From NCBI GenBank assembly GCA_003254905.1, contig QANU01015964.1, forward strand, positions 1,026,713 to 1,090,712: a DNA stretch of 64,000 nt, in the 5' to 3' direction. This document shows positions 11,034-22,517 of this stretch, one piece after another. This stretch comes from Nissolia schottii (taxonomy: Eukaryota; Streptophyta; Magnoliopsida; Fabales; Fabaceae). The position numbers and the translations under genes are program-made. The notes below the pieces were generated by a model, which made no database searches, was not told the origin of the DNA, and worked only from the letters and a program-made list of their open reading frames with translations. The first letter of the stretch is position 1. Each line of letters opens with the position of its first letter.

Positions 11034-12308
11034 TCCTTATGTACAATCTGCGTTGGACGACTTCAACAAAAGGCACACAGAGGTAAATTAACTTCTTGAA
11101 CTTATTCTATTGATTTCCTTCGGCGATATTACTTCTATGTTTAAAAAATGTTTCTTTGTTATTTTTTCTTTCTTTCAGGGAGTCCAATACACATTGTCTA
11201 GAATGGTTTGGTCCTCAATCCTCATCAATCCCTCTAAGTGAAGGTGCTGACCATATGTTGGAAAACTTGCCGAACTCCCACTTTTTTTTGCCAGAGTGCA
11301 TGTACTGGGTGGTGATAAGTATCATGTATCTGACTGTGAGCTTTGTTTAGACCCTCTGGTATCTGGTATGTTCACTGAATTTTTGTATATTTTTGCCGCT
11401 CAATGACTTTGTTGTTACGACCATAAATTTCCGCTGAATGACTATCGCTTTTTGGACTGTGTTGCAGTGTGGACTTTTAAGGGCTGTCGGATTTGTGATC
11501 CTAAGAATAAAGATTTTTTCAATCCAAGACGGTTTCAACTATCAGGGATCAGAGAGTAATATTCAGCAGTTCTAACTTCCTAAATTGCAATTCTTGCTTT
11601 TACTAACTGAAGTGTGATGCTTGTGAATGGTGTCCTGTTTACATAATGTTGTTATCTACACTACCCAGAAGCATATTCTGTTTATCTGCACCATGCTCTT
11701 AAACTCTCGAGTCAACTAGTAAACTCTTACGAGTTTACGATTTTACTACATAAAACAAGTTAACATTTATGTAAATTTTTTTTTGGTAAACTCCTACTAT
11801 AAGCTTTTAAATCTGTTTGTTTTGATACATAACCACTTATTTTTGTGGACGCAGAGCGATTGAATTGTTAGGTCTAAAATTTTAAGTTTTTTTTTTAATG
11901 CATGGATCTATTTGAAAAATAATTTTGACTAAAGTAGTAAAAAAAAATTATGAGGAATAAAATTGACTGATTTTAAAAATAGCATGGACTAACTTGACTG
12001 AAAAAATTTAAGAGAGATGAAATTATTCAAGGTGAAAAACAATAGGGACTAAATTGGGAGGTTTTGTCTTTTTTAAAAGAAAACAGAATTCTTTATGTAG
12101 TTGGGCCATAACTTTTTAACTATAGATCAATTTGCATGCAACCAATGAATCAATGTCTTTTGCTTTACCGGCATCATATATCCATAATGTGTATTTCTCC
12201 TCGATTAGATCTTTCTCAAATGAGTTCATCCAATTTTTATTGTTGTTGATGTTTTTGTTGACATTGATACTTTGATAATAAGCATTTTTTTCCTCTTCTT
12301 TTTACCAG

Positions 12309-13242
12309 AAGTTGTCTGTCTTCCTGTTGGGCCCACTTTAGATGTAAAACTTTTGCTGCGGCCTGACTTCCATGTTGCGATCAGGCTGGCTTCGCTCAGA
12401 TGATTACATCGGAGAGGATTGGTATGCCATCAGTTGGTTCTTCAAATTTTTTCAGCATTGAGTTTGATTGATATGCCACTTATAGAGTTAGAAATTCTAT
12501 TAATAACTCGTGGGTTTCTAACTTTCCAAGTTCAGATGAGCTATGTAACAAGTTTTTTTCCTCCTTGTAAACCAGTGATTTATATGATGTGTTTGTTTTG
12601 ATTTATGTTCATTATCAGGGCTGAATATCTTGTTTATTTGCAAATTCCGTGGGTTACTATTGGCCATTTTGATGACGAATCCAGTGAGGTACAGAGTGCC
12701 CAATTTCCTTTTGGTGTATATTTTAAATCTTTCATGTATGTTGGTGGTGTAAAAAGTTCTGCACTTTTTACTGCCAAAAAAGTGCAGAACTCTTTTGTGC
12801 AACGTATGTTGGTGTATATTTTAAATCTTTCATGTATGTTGGTTGTGTAAGTACTTTTGAGTTTGGTCCATTAGAAATTGTTGTGTCTATAGTCCCTTGT
12901 CCTTGTGGGGTTTCCCATTGCATTTTCAAGATTGGTTGATAGTTACATATAAGTCAATTCTTATTAAATTACCGCATTAACTGCAGGTTCTGTGAACGGA
13001 GGAAACTACAAAGAATTTGCTGCACAACCAGATGTTGATGGACTTTTGGTTGGCGATGCTTCCTTCACCTTCAAGGTAATGATCCCACATTATTTTGGTT
13101 GTGGTTGGTTTCTTGCTTTGCATTTATGTAACCAACTTCTTTTTTTTTTTTGTACTTGTGTTATTAGGGGGCTGAGTTCATTGACATCATCAACTCTGCC
13201 ACTGAAGATTCTGAAGAACTGAAATTCGTAGTGAGGAACTGA
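12309..13242 (+). pseudogene. Triosephosphate isomerase pseudogene, introns kept, central exons missing
   Basis: Four exon-like pieces match plant triosephosphate isomerase, the glycolytic enzyme interconverting dihydroxyacetone phosphate and glyceraldehyde 3-phosphate. From 12309, after a clean AG, the frame reads EVVCLPVGPTLDVKLLLRPD then FHVA (family: VVVSPPFVFLPLVKSLLRPDFHVA). Segment 12620-12688 reads AEYLVYLQIPWVTIGHFDDE (family: [20 protein letters not shown]). Segment 12987-13075 reads GSVNGGNYKEFAAQPDVDGL then LVGDASFTFK. Segment 13168-13242 reads GAEFIDIINSATEDSEELKF and a short tail to a stop. Splice sites are largely kept, so this is a genomic-type copy and not a processed one. 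The N-terminal exon with the catalytic GGNWKCNG region and some 100 or more central residues, including the catalytic Glu region, are not present. The protein cannot be active. The remnant may be part of a captured gene cluster with the fragments upstream. Confidence 0.8.
12711..12850 (+). repeat. 42-bp direct repeat flanking a near-perfect hairpin
   Basis: A 42-base segment starting ttggtgtatattttaaatct occurs at 12711-12752 and again at 12809-12850 with one visible difference. Between the copies lies a 14-bp inverted repeat (agttctgcactttt, 12755-12768, against its complement at 12778-12791). It lies in an intron-like gap of the isomerase pseudogene. Confidence 0.8.
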
Positions 13243-13399
13243 TATGCTGACTTTCAAGCTGCTTTGGAAATGCTATTTGAGTTTTGTTTCTGTGCTTTTT
13301 TGTGGCCCAAATGAACATACTTATTTTCCTTACATTTTAATATAATAATTGATTGATGTGTGAAGTCATAAATACAAAAGAAAACATTTTTCTTATCCA

Positions 13400-16300
13400 A
13401 TGTATGACTACAAAAAACAACTGATCGGAACAAATCCACCTCCACCTTCTCCTGAGCCAATAGCACCCCCACCACCCAGTCAACCGCAAGACCAAGCTAT
13501 TGACAGTGATCTGCCCCCTCCCCCAGACCTTGCCGATGTGGTTAGGACCCAGCCAGAGAAGATCACACGGTAGAAACTGGCTCTACTACAACTAGCGCAG
13601 GCAGAAGAGGAGAGGAAAAAGCAAAGAGAAATTTGCGTTGCGGCTGAGAAAGCCAAGAAAGACGCAGAACGGAAATAAAAGCAAGTCATACAAGAGGCCC
13701 GCGAGAGGGAGCACCACATCGACGGTCTTAACTGCGGTGATGGCCTCATTGACAAATGAAGAAGCACAAGAATCCGTGTACGAGGTTTCCACGGAGGTAA
13801 ACACCCACACTGTTGAAAAAGCATGCACAGGGGTGAGGAAGGCGAAAAGGATGGACAACCATCCTTTCGCAGATGAAATTCTCAATAGAATGTCATCACA
13901 CGGATTCCGTCCTCCCACGGAAATGGAACCGTATGATGGGACCACAGACCCTCAACATCACTTGGATGCTTTTGGTCACAAGATGGTCTTGGATGGAGCC
14001 TCGGACATCATCCAGTGCAAATCTTTCTCAGTAACTCTGAGGAAAGGAGCTTTAGTTTGGTTCAATGCACTATCGCCCAAGTGCATCCAATCCTTCGACG
14101 ATCTAGCGGAACGTTTCCTGGTTAATTTTACCACGAGGAGGACAAAACCAAAGACAACAGTAAGCCTCTTAGGTGTGATACAAAGAGGAAACGAATCTCT
14201 TCGCCAATACCTGGACTGCTTCTATGAAGAATGTGCCCAAGTAGAAGATTTGCAACCACAAGCAATACTAATGGGCCTCACTAATGGGCTCAAAAAAGGT
14301 AGCCTGTTTGCAAAGAATTTGTCTAAAAGACCTCCACGGAGTTTAATAGAGATACAAGAGTGGGCTGAAGAGTATTTATACCAAGAAGAAGGTATGCAAG
14401 TCATAAAAAGTGAACCTACCTAAGATAGAGCTCGAGATGGAAGAGAAGGTCCAAGGAGAAAATTCAACCAGGCAATGCGCATTGATCGCCCACGTAACGA
14501 TTGTCCATGGATCGTGAAAGAGGGAAGATATATGAACTACACCCCTCTAACCGTATCCCTCGCCCAATTATACAGGGAGATTCAGTATAAAGATGGTTTC
14601 CCAAAGCCTAAACCAATCTGGTTGCAGCCAGGGACAGACACCACTTTATTCTGTGCTTTCCACGATTCGTACGGTCATAACATTGAGGACTGTGTAGATT
14701 TGAAAGATGAAGTAGAAACCTGGGTACACGAAGGCAGGTTGGAAAGATATATGATACAAGAGAAAAAAAAGAAAGATGGAGACCAGAGACGCAGAAAAGA
14801 GAACATATCCCAAAGACAACCGCAGGAGAGAAGATTATCTCGAAGACCGAAGGGATAGAGAATACAAAAAGAACGGAGACCACCAGGATAATCAACACTA
14901 TAGCAGGTGGCTTTGCAGGAAGGGGTCCACCAGATCAGTCAAAAAAAGATATCTCTAAGAGGTGTTGCATTTAGAGAAGGAAACAGGACACAAACTCTGT
15001 GGAACCAGAAATTTCCTTGATATCACCTTTACCAGGGAAGATTTTGCCCATACCACTCAAATGCACGACGATTCGATGGTGATCTCCGCAATGCTGGTAA
15101 ATGCTAAGGTCAGACGAGTATTGTTAGACCAAAGAAGCTCAGCAGATATCATTTTTAGAAACTGTTGTAACCAACTTGGCTTGAAAAATTCAGACCTAGA
15201 ACATTATCCAGAGGATCTCGTGAGTTTCTCCGAGGAGACAGTTACCCTAAATGGATATGTTTCCTTATATTTGACATTGGGGCGCAAGCCAACAACGAGG
15301 ATAGAAATGGTGAAATTTTTTGTGGTTGATAAGCCTTCAGCTTACAACATCATCCTGGGACGACCCACGTTGAACATGATTAATGTTGTCATATCCACCG
15401 CTGACCTCACAATGAAATTTTTGAAAGCGGATAATGAAGTAACCACTGTTCGCGAAGACCAAGTGACTGTCAAAAGATGTTACAACACCAGTCTCCAGAT
15501 ACAGAGCTGACAGAATGGCCACGAAATTGTTCGTGGAATAACAACCCACCTCGGTCATTACATGTGATGATGACAGAGATTTTTTCTGCTAATCCTCCTC
15601 AATGGGAGAGACTAGAGCCCGAGAGAAAGTTACAACCTGTTCAGATAGGTGCTGACTCTGAACATGTGACCTTCATTAACAAATCTCTTCCCAAGAAGCA
15701 AAGGAATAAGTCATCACCACTTTTCGGCAGTGCGGACCTATTCGCATAGACTGCATCTGATATGCCTAGGATTGACCCTGTACTCATGGTACACAGGCTA
15801 GCCATCATACCTGGCACTAAACTAGTAAAGCAAAAAAGGAGGAAAATGAGCACTGAAAAAGCCCTAGAAGTGTAGAAACAAGTGCAAGCATTAAAGGAAA
15901 TAGGATTCATAGAGGAAATAATCTACCTTACATGGTTGTCCAACGTAGTCATGATACCCAAGCCTGGAGGAAAATGGAGGATGTGTGTAGATTACACAAA
16001 CCTCAATAAAGCGTGTCCTAAGGATCCATATCCTCTCCCAAACATCGACCTCTTTGTGGATTTAGCCTTCGGATTCAAATTTTTGACATTTTTGAATGCC
16101 TATGCTGGGTACAATCAGATCCCCATGCATGGCACCGATGCGAAAAAGACAACATTTATAACGCCCATGGGTAATTACTTCTACAAAATAATGCTATTTG
16201 GGTTAAAAAAAATGCAGGAGCTACTTACCAGCAGATGATAGACAAAATATTTGCCGACCTGACCTGTAATCTGATTGAAGTCTATATGGACGATATGATA

Positions 16301-18640
16301 GTAAAGTCGTCCGTGGAAGATAATATAACCTCTGACCTGGATACAATCTTCTGCACCCTCCATAATCTCATATTAAACCCAGCCAAGTGTGCCTTCGTGA
16401 TAGAAAAGGGAAAATTCGTGAGTTTGATGATAACCTAATGGGGAATTGAGATAAACCCTACGAAATGTGAAGCTATCATGAATATGAGACCCCTTCAATG
16501 ACCAAAGAAGTCCAGGGCCTAACTAGAAGGATAGCTTCGCTGAATAGATTCATGTTAGCCTCCGCGGAGAAAGATCTACCCTTCTTCAAACTCATGAAGA
16601 AGATGAATTCTTTTGAGAGGACGAAAAATGCGAACAAGCTTTCAACTAATTCAAAGCATATCTATCGCAACCTCCTATCCTGACAAAACCAGAAAGGACG
16701 AGAATTTATTGTTATATCCCTCCGCATCCGAAGAGACGGTGGCATCTGCACTGATGAAAGAGAAAGGGCAAATTTAGTTCACCGTGTACTTTACCAGTAA
16801 AGTTTTACACGGAGCAGAGCTGAAATACCAAAAGCTAGAAAAACTAGTCTTCGCTCTACTCAACTCCGCAAGAAGATTAAGACCATACTTCTAATCTCAT
16901 CCTATCGTGGTCAAAACAAATCAACCAATTAAGCAAGTGCTCCACAAGCCCGATCTGGCAGGACGAATGCTAACCTAGTCAGTGGAACTCTGAGTTCAAT
17001 ATTCAATATGAGTCGTGGATTGCAATCAAGGCACAAGCCATGGCCGACTTTATCGCAAAGTTCACGAGAAAAAACGCATCCATAGAAACAAATAATGGAC
17101 GCTATATGTTGATAGAGCGTCAAGTGTCAGCAGAAGTGGAACGGGAGTATTACTGGATGGCCCCAATGGCTTGCAACTTGAGATGGCCGTCAAATTTGAG
17201 TTCACAACCTCTATTAACCAAGCGGAGTATGAGGCATTAGTTGTAGGTCTTAACATGGCCAAAGATGTCAGAGCAAGAAACTTGATGGTATGCAGTGACT
17301 CTCAGTTCGTGATCGCATAAATAAGAGGTGAATATCAAGCGAAAGACATCCACTTACAGCAATACCTAGGCCTGGTGACGAAGATGCTATCCTCTTTCGA
17401 AAACTATGATATCAGGCATGTCCCGCGAAAAGAAAATGAGCGAGCAGACACCCTGTTCAAGCTAGCAAGCACCCATCCAGGCGGTAACAATAAGACACTT
17501 ATACAAAAAACACTGCGTCACCCCTCGATCACAACCGGGGTCAATCAGATTGAACACAAGTAAGTTCACCGGAATGCTGGACCACACCAATTGTGATTAT
17601 CTACAAAGAAAACTTAGATTCGACCAAGGATGAAATAAGACTCAGAAGAGAAACAGCTAGGTACACCCTAGTAGGCGGACAACTTTACAGGAGATCGGTG
17701 TCCCAACCCCTTCTCAAGTGTGTGGAATCAAGAAGAGTACCATATGTTTTAGAAGAGGCACACGAAGGATCGTGTGGTCACCACATGGGAAGAAAGGCCC
17801 TAGCCTTGAAAATACTCTGTGCAGAGCTGTACTGGCCTACCCTCCAAAAAGACTCCGCGAAGTATGTGAAGAAGTGCCGAAAATGTCAAGAGCACACCCA
17901 CTTCATGTAGCTCCTCCCGCGGAATTAACAAGTATGTCGGCTTCATGGCCATTCTAAAAATGGGAAATCGACATACTTGGCCCCTTTTCGCAGACCGCAG
18001 GCCAAAGAAAGTTCCTCATAGTGGCGGTCGATTACTTGACAAAGTGGGTAGCAAAACCCCGGACAACAGTCACTTCCGTCCAGTGTAAAAGATTTGTGTG
18101 GAATAACATCCTCACAAGGTTTGGCATCCCAGAGACACTAGTTTCTGACAATGGGACTCAGTTCATGAACAAGAAATTCATGACATTTTTACAAGAGTTT
18201 AAAATAAAACATTGATTCTCCTCTGTGGAACACCTTCAGACCAACGGCCGAAGCCGCCAACAAGGTCATATTGAAAGGACTGAAGAAAAGACTACACCAA
18301 ACGAAAGGTCTGTGTGCGGACGAATTGGGAAGTGTTTTATGGGCTTATTGAACTACCCTTAGTCAACAATGTCACACTCCCCTTTTCGACTAGCATACGG
18401 AAGTGAAGTCGTTATACTAGTAGAAATTGGAGAAACAAGTCCCAAAATACAGCTATTCTCTCCAGAGACCAACAACCAAACCAGAGTCAAAGAGATAGAC
18501 CTGGTCGAAGAATGCAGAAACGAAGCCCACATACAAGAAGAAGTTATTAAAAGGTAAGTAACATGGAGATATAACTCCTTTGTAATTCTGTGGAAGTTTA
18601 CTCCAGGAGACACCGCCATACGAAGGGGGGCTATTGGCTC
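13400..18640 (+). mobile_element. Ty3/gypsy element of the Tat group, decayed, no LTR pair seen
   Basis: Recognisable parts in order: gag (about 13630-14420, with FRPPTEMEPYDGTTDPQHHL and LVWFNALSPKCIQSFDDLAE), gag tail with a nucleocapsid-like region (to about 14870), protease region (about 15000-15450, ending in a GRPTLN motif), reverse transcriptase (about 15880-16440, with WRMCVDYTNLNKACPKDPYP and a YMDD-type motif), RNase H (about 16680-16960), a second archaeal-type RNase H domain (about 17040-17500, ending DIRHVPRKENERADTLFKLA), and integrase (about 17590-18250, zinc-binding HH-CC region then a core with VDYLTKWV and SDNGTQF). A purine run at 18623-18630 could be the polypurine tract. 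The double RNase H is a known mark of the Tat lineage. The element is clearly broken, with roughly ten or more interruptions, and is probably old. No 5' LTR or primer-binding site was found. Confidence 0.85.
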
Positions 18641-19215
18641 AAGAGAAGGTGGAGGTGGTTGGGAAGGTGGAGCATGGGCCCCTACGGATATTGATTCGCA
18701 AGTTTCCCTAGGAGTTGCGACACGATAGGTTTTTCTGGTGAGCTTGGGTGGCATAGTGGCAGAGATTCTTCAGGGTCCAAAAAAGATGTGGGATACTGTA
18801 AAAAGAGAGTTCCCACAGATGGCACCAATGTACCGAGGGGGCGATTCCTCAATACAATTTGGATCCTGGAGCTTTTCTGTGGGTTCGGGATCACCGGGGT
18901 GGGTACCTGCAAGGACTCCGACGCTCAAGTCAGTAAAGACTCAAAGCAATAGGGAAATCCAGGGGAAATGGATTCTGGGCGTACCTAGTGTGCTTCTTAG
19001 GTTTAAATACCTGAGTAGGGACCATGAATTCTGCTATTCAGGGGATCTTTCCGTTGAGTTGGCCTCCGAGGATCACAGAGTGTTGCTCGTCGGAGGGATG
19101 ATATCACGGGCCGAGAATTTCTCTGATAGTCGAGGGGTTATTAACTCCGGCCAAGTTGATCCACAGACCTTCGAGTTTGGGTTTCAGGATGAGCCTTTAT
19201 GGCCCAGTCCTTAAC
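18641..19215 (+). repeat. GC-richer repeat segment, possibly 3' LTR of the Tat element
   Basis: Right after the integrase and purine run the base composition rises in G. The segment contains gggtacctgcaaggactccg and acgctcaagtcagta, a motif that recurs in altered form at 53.99 kb and 63.89 kb. A 158-codon open frame (18738-19214) has no domain that I recognise and lacks protein-like conservation cues. It could be the 3' LTR or a different repeat inserted there. Confidence 0.4.
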
Positions 19216-20929
19216 ACGTGGAAATACACTCAAAAAGAAAAATAACACAACTCAGAACATAAATTTTCCGCCCAAAAATGACAATTACTTTGGTCTAGAG
19301 GGTAAGCATCGTAAATTATCCAGCATATGTTATATTATTTCCCCGCGTGTGCTGTAGAAATTCTCATATATAATTAAAATCAATAGTCCTTTGGTGATGA
19401 TACGATGACTTTTGGTCTCCCTTCTGCAGTTCATTTTTTACCAAAAACATAGAAGGTCCCTGAAATTCTTCTAAAGACAAAAGGAATTATAAATTAAAAC
19501 CTACATAACGTCCTGTAACAACATAATCTTAAATGTCACAGGCTGAAAAGAGGCAGCAATGGTAAAAGTAAGACCACGTTAGAGGAAAATTAATAGTGAT
19601 TTTGGGCATGTTAATTTAAATTAAACAGATTATGAGAGATAGATACAATACAAATACTTTATGAGGTGATATTTTTTTTAAAAAAAAAATTGTAGATTCA
19701 ATTTTAGTATTTGTATCTCTGTCTTCTAACATAAAATTGACTCATAAAACCCTATTTATTACTCATGGCATTAAATCTTTGTAAATGTATGCCCATGAAT
19801 ATTGAATCTTTGTAAATGTATGCCCATTAATTCTTGTCCTTCCAGGTTTCATTTATGTTTCTCTCTAAATCAAAAATTTTATGTCTCCTCTCTCTTAACT
19901 TTAGTAAGGTGCAGAAAATACACAAATTTTTATTCTCGTGTCTTGGTTTCTCTGTCATATTATTGGTACCAAACGCAGCTTAAAGGCCTATATTTATACT
20001 TATGAATGTATGCTCATTTTCATACTTATTATGTTGTGTCTATGTGTTATTATTACGTACTAGTGAATGAATCAAAGAATAATTAAGCATAAAACTTTTT
20101 ATAACAAACATTCGCTTTTCTAAATGTTGGCATTGGTCTTCGTAGGTGTCAACTATTTTAAAGTGATGACGGTCGGATTGAGCTCAAATTCTTATAAAGA
20201 AAGCATACCATTTGCGGTACGTTGAGGGTGGTTGCTCCTGTTATTTATAATATCCCCCAAGTTATTATTAACATGCACCCCTCAACTTATTAATCTAAAT
20301 TAGTATTAGTTCTGTTTTCTAAAGTTAATCCCTCTTAATATTTTAGATTTATTGATAATTATATTAAGACATAATTGTGTTTAGAGCATTAAATTTTTAA
20401 TGAATCTAAAAGAAAGAAAAAAGGACTAACATTATATAAAGGTGAGAGTAAATTACAGCAATCAATAAGGGAGACATGATCTTTTTTATTCAATTAGATA
20501 AACATTTATATATGCATTAAAACAATTATATTTAAGTTATACCTAACCTGACTGAACTCCTCCCCTATACAAGAGTAGACATAATCCATAGCCGACGTGA
20601 CAGTACAGTTAGGCGCAGAGTGAGGCTGCAGAAGGAGCAGGACCACAGGGAACTCCAGGAGCCACTCCAAACCAAAATCGCCAGCAGTTACACTATAACC
20701 ATTGGAATATATGTATGTAAGGAATAAATAGGAATAATAGCACTACCACGAGATATTAGGGGTTATTGGATATTGGATAGAACTAAAAGTTCAATCAAAA
20801 CATCCCATTCATATTCATATACGCCAAAATTACAATAAAAAAAAATCGAAAGGTCCACCAAATTGCGATGCGACTGCCACAAATAAAACCAACGCAAGGT
20901 ACCTTCTGACTCAACCTAACCCTACGCCT
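19216..20929. other. Intergenic DNA upstream of LON2
   Basis: No gene was recognised. A roughly 30-bp tandem duplication with the core tctttgtaaatgtatgccca lies at 19771-19830. The AT content is high. The last few hundred bases should hold the LON2 promoter, but no core element could be assigned with confidence. Confidence 0.5.
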
Positions 20930-21028
20930 TATTCTCCATTGCGCTCCTTTCTCTGACTCGATACGATTTAAATTCGATTCCCTTTCTCTCAGCAGAATTT
21001 TGGAATTTTCGCGAATCGCTTAACAAAG
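20930..21028 (+). promoter_or_regulatory. Probable LON2 5' untranslated leader
   Basis: A CT-rich stretch (ctcctttctctgactcgata, then ccctttctctcagcag) precedes the ATG. The context of the start is aaagATGgcg, a good plant start context with G at +4. The transcription start is not determined. Confidence 0.5.
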
Positions 21029-22455
21029 ATGGCGGAATCGGTGGAGCTTCCGAGTCGGTTGGCGATCCTTCCTTTCAGGAACAAGGTCCTATTGCCTGGC
21101 GCCATCATCAGAATCCGTTGCACTTCTCCCAGCAGGTACCTATTCCTCTTCCTCTTCCTCACGCTTTGTTTGGTGAGAAAAAATTCTGTATCGATCGATT
21201 TCAACTTTCCGAACTCAAATACTGTTTTATGATGTGATTTTTGTACGACGCAGTTTGTTTCGTTTGGTAGTTTATGATAATAATAACATTAAGTATTGTC
21301 TTATGGCATGGAACCTGTGAATTTGATGGTGGAGTCACTTGCGTCTGGCTTCAGTTATTACTTGTTAGGGAAATGATTTATAGTCCTAACAAATCCTCCC
21401 CATGCATCTTCCTAACTACTAAATGAAGTAAGAATTGCTTCTACTCTTTACTTCATTTAGTAGTTAAGAGGATGCTTGGAGGGATTTTTTAGGAATATGT
21501 ATCATTACTCATTAAAATCAGCAATAGTGGAGCATAAGTTGACCTAAAACAGAACTGAATCGAAATGATGCCTTTCTTTGATGTGGAGACTGCATTGTAG
21601 TTGGACTCACTCTGCAATTATATTGACCTGTGTGTGCCTATGTAGTTTAAAAATGCATGTGGCTGTCTCCTTGATTAATGCAGTGTGAAGTTGGTGGAAC
21701 AAGAACTTTGGCAGCGAGAGGAGAAGGGGATGATTGGCATCTTGCCAGTGCGTGATGCTGCTGAAGTTAAGCCAGTGGGTCCCACTATATCTCAAGGTGA
21801 TAGACTAATTAGTAGTGTTCTTTAGAGCAACAAATGAAAGAAAAGCATATATTCATTCCTTTTTGTCCCTTTCCTTTGATTCTCTAGACCAAGGCACAAA
21901 ACTCCAAGGCAGTTCATCAGATTCTCATAAACTTGATACAAAAAATCAGAACGATGTTGTTCATTGGCATAGCAGGTATAGCTCAACTAAGCATCTTTGG
22001 TATCACCTTAAGAATCTTGGATCAAGTAACTTGATAGCATGTACATTTAGACCATCTGCATACAGTTGTATCAGTAAAAGATTTTTTTTCCCTTATGTAT
22101 TTTGACTAAGTTTGCTGTCTGTTTTCTGCTAACTTGATGGTTCCACTTTTATATTTCTGATATAATTTTTTATGTTACAACTTTACTCAATTCTTTAACG
22201 CTATGGAGTAAGTTATCTCATGGATTTTTGTGAAATAAAGTCTTCAAATTGAGGTGGATTTTAATAGACCTTCAATTCCAGAGGGGTAGCTGCTCGAGCA
22301 TTACACTTATCGAGGGGAGTGGAGAAACCAAGTGGTAGGGTCACGTATATGGTTGTTCTTGAAGGTTTGTGCAGATTTAGTGTCCAGGAATTAAGCACAA
22401 GAGGAACATACCATACTGCAAGGATCTCTTCCCTTGAGATGACTAAGACTGGTAC

Positions 22456-22517
<62 letters not shown>

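Larger units (their letters stand above)
10363..11560 (+). other. Cluster of exon-like fragments of unknown origin
   Basis: A less AT-rich, promoter-like and CT-rich stretch (10500-10690) contains ttaaatacgcc near 10530 and ends in a 7-bp repeat running straight into a good splice donor (CAG|GTAAGA at 10659). Downstream are further exon-like segments: about 10780-10922 ending at a GTGAGT donor, about 11045-11082 ending AGAG|GTAAAT, and one opening at 11179 after a polypyrimidine tract and AG. The last two join to read LDDFNKRHTEGVQYTLSRMV and end soon after. A segment near 11290-11350 reads VHVLGGDKYHVSDCELCLDP in one frame. I do not recognise these. They could be the 5' end of a chimeric gene or captured gene pieces. 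No long frame links them to the isomerase remnant downstream. Confidence 0.4.

Noticed and set aside
13248-13475. 3' extension of the isomerase gene or a minus-strand gene
   Set aside because: The minus-strand frame 13254-13475 has no domain and spans the junction with the Tat element.
18738-19214. 158-codon open frame after the Tat element
   Set aside because: No domain recognised, and it lies in a repeat segment sharing a motif with non-coding repeats; not called as a gene.
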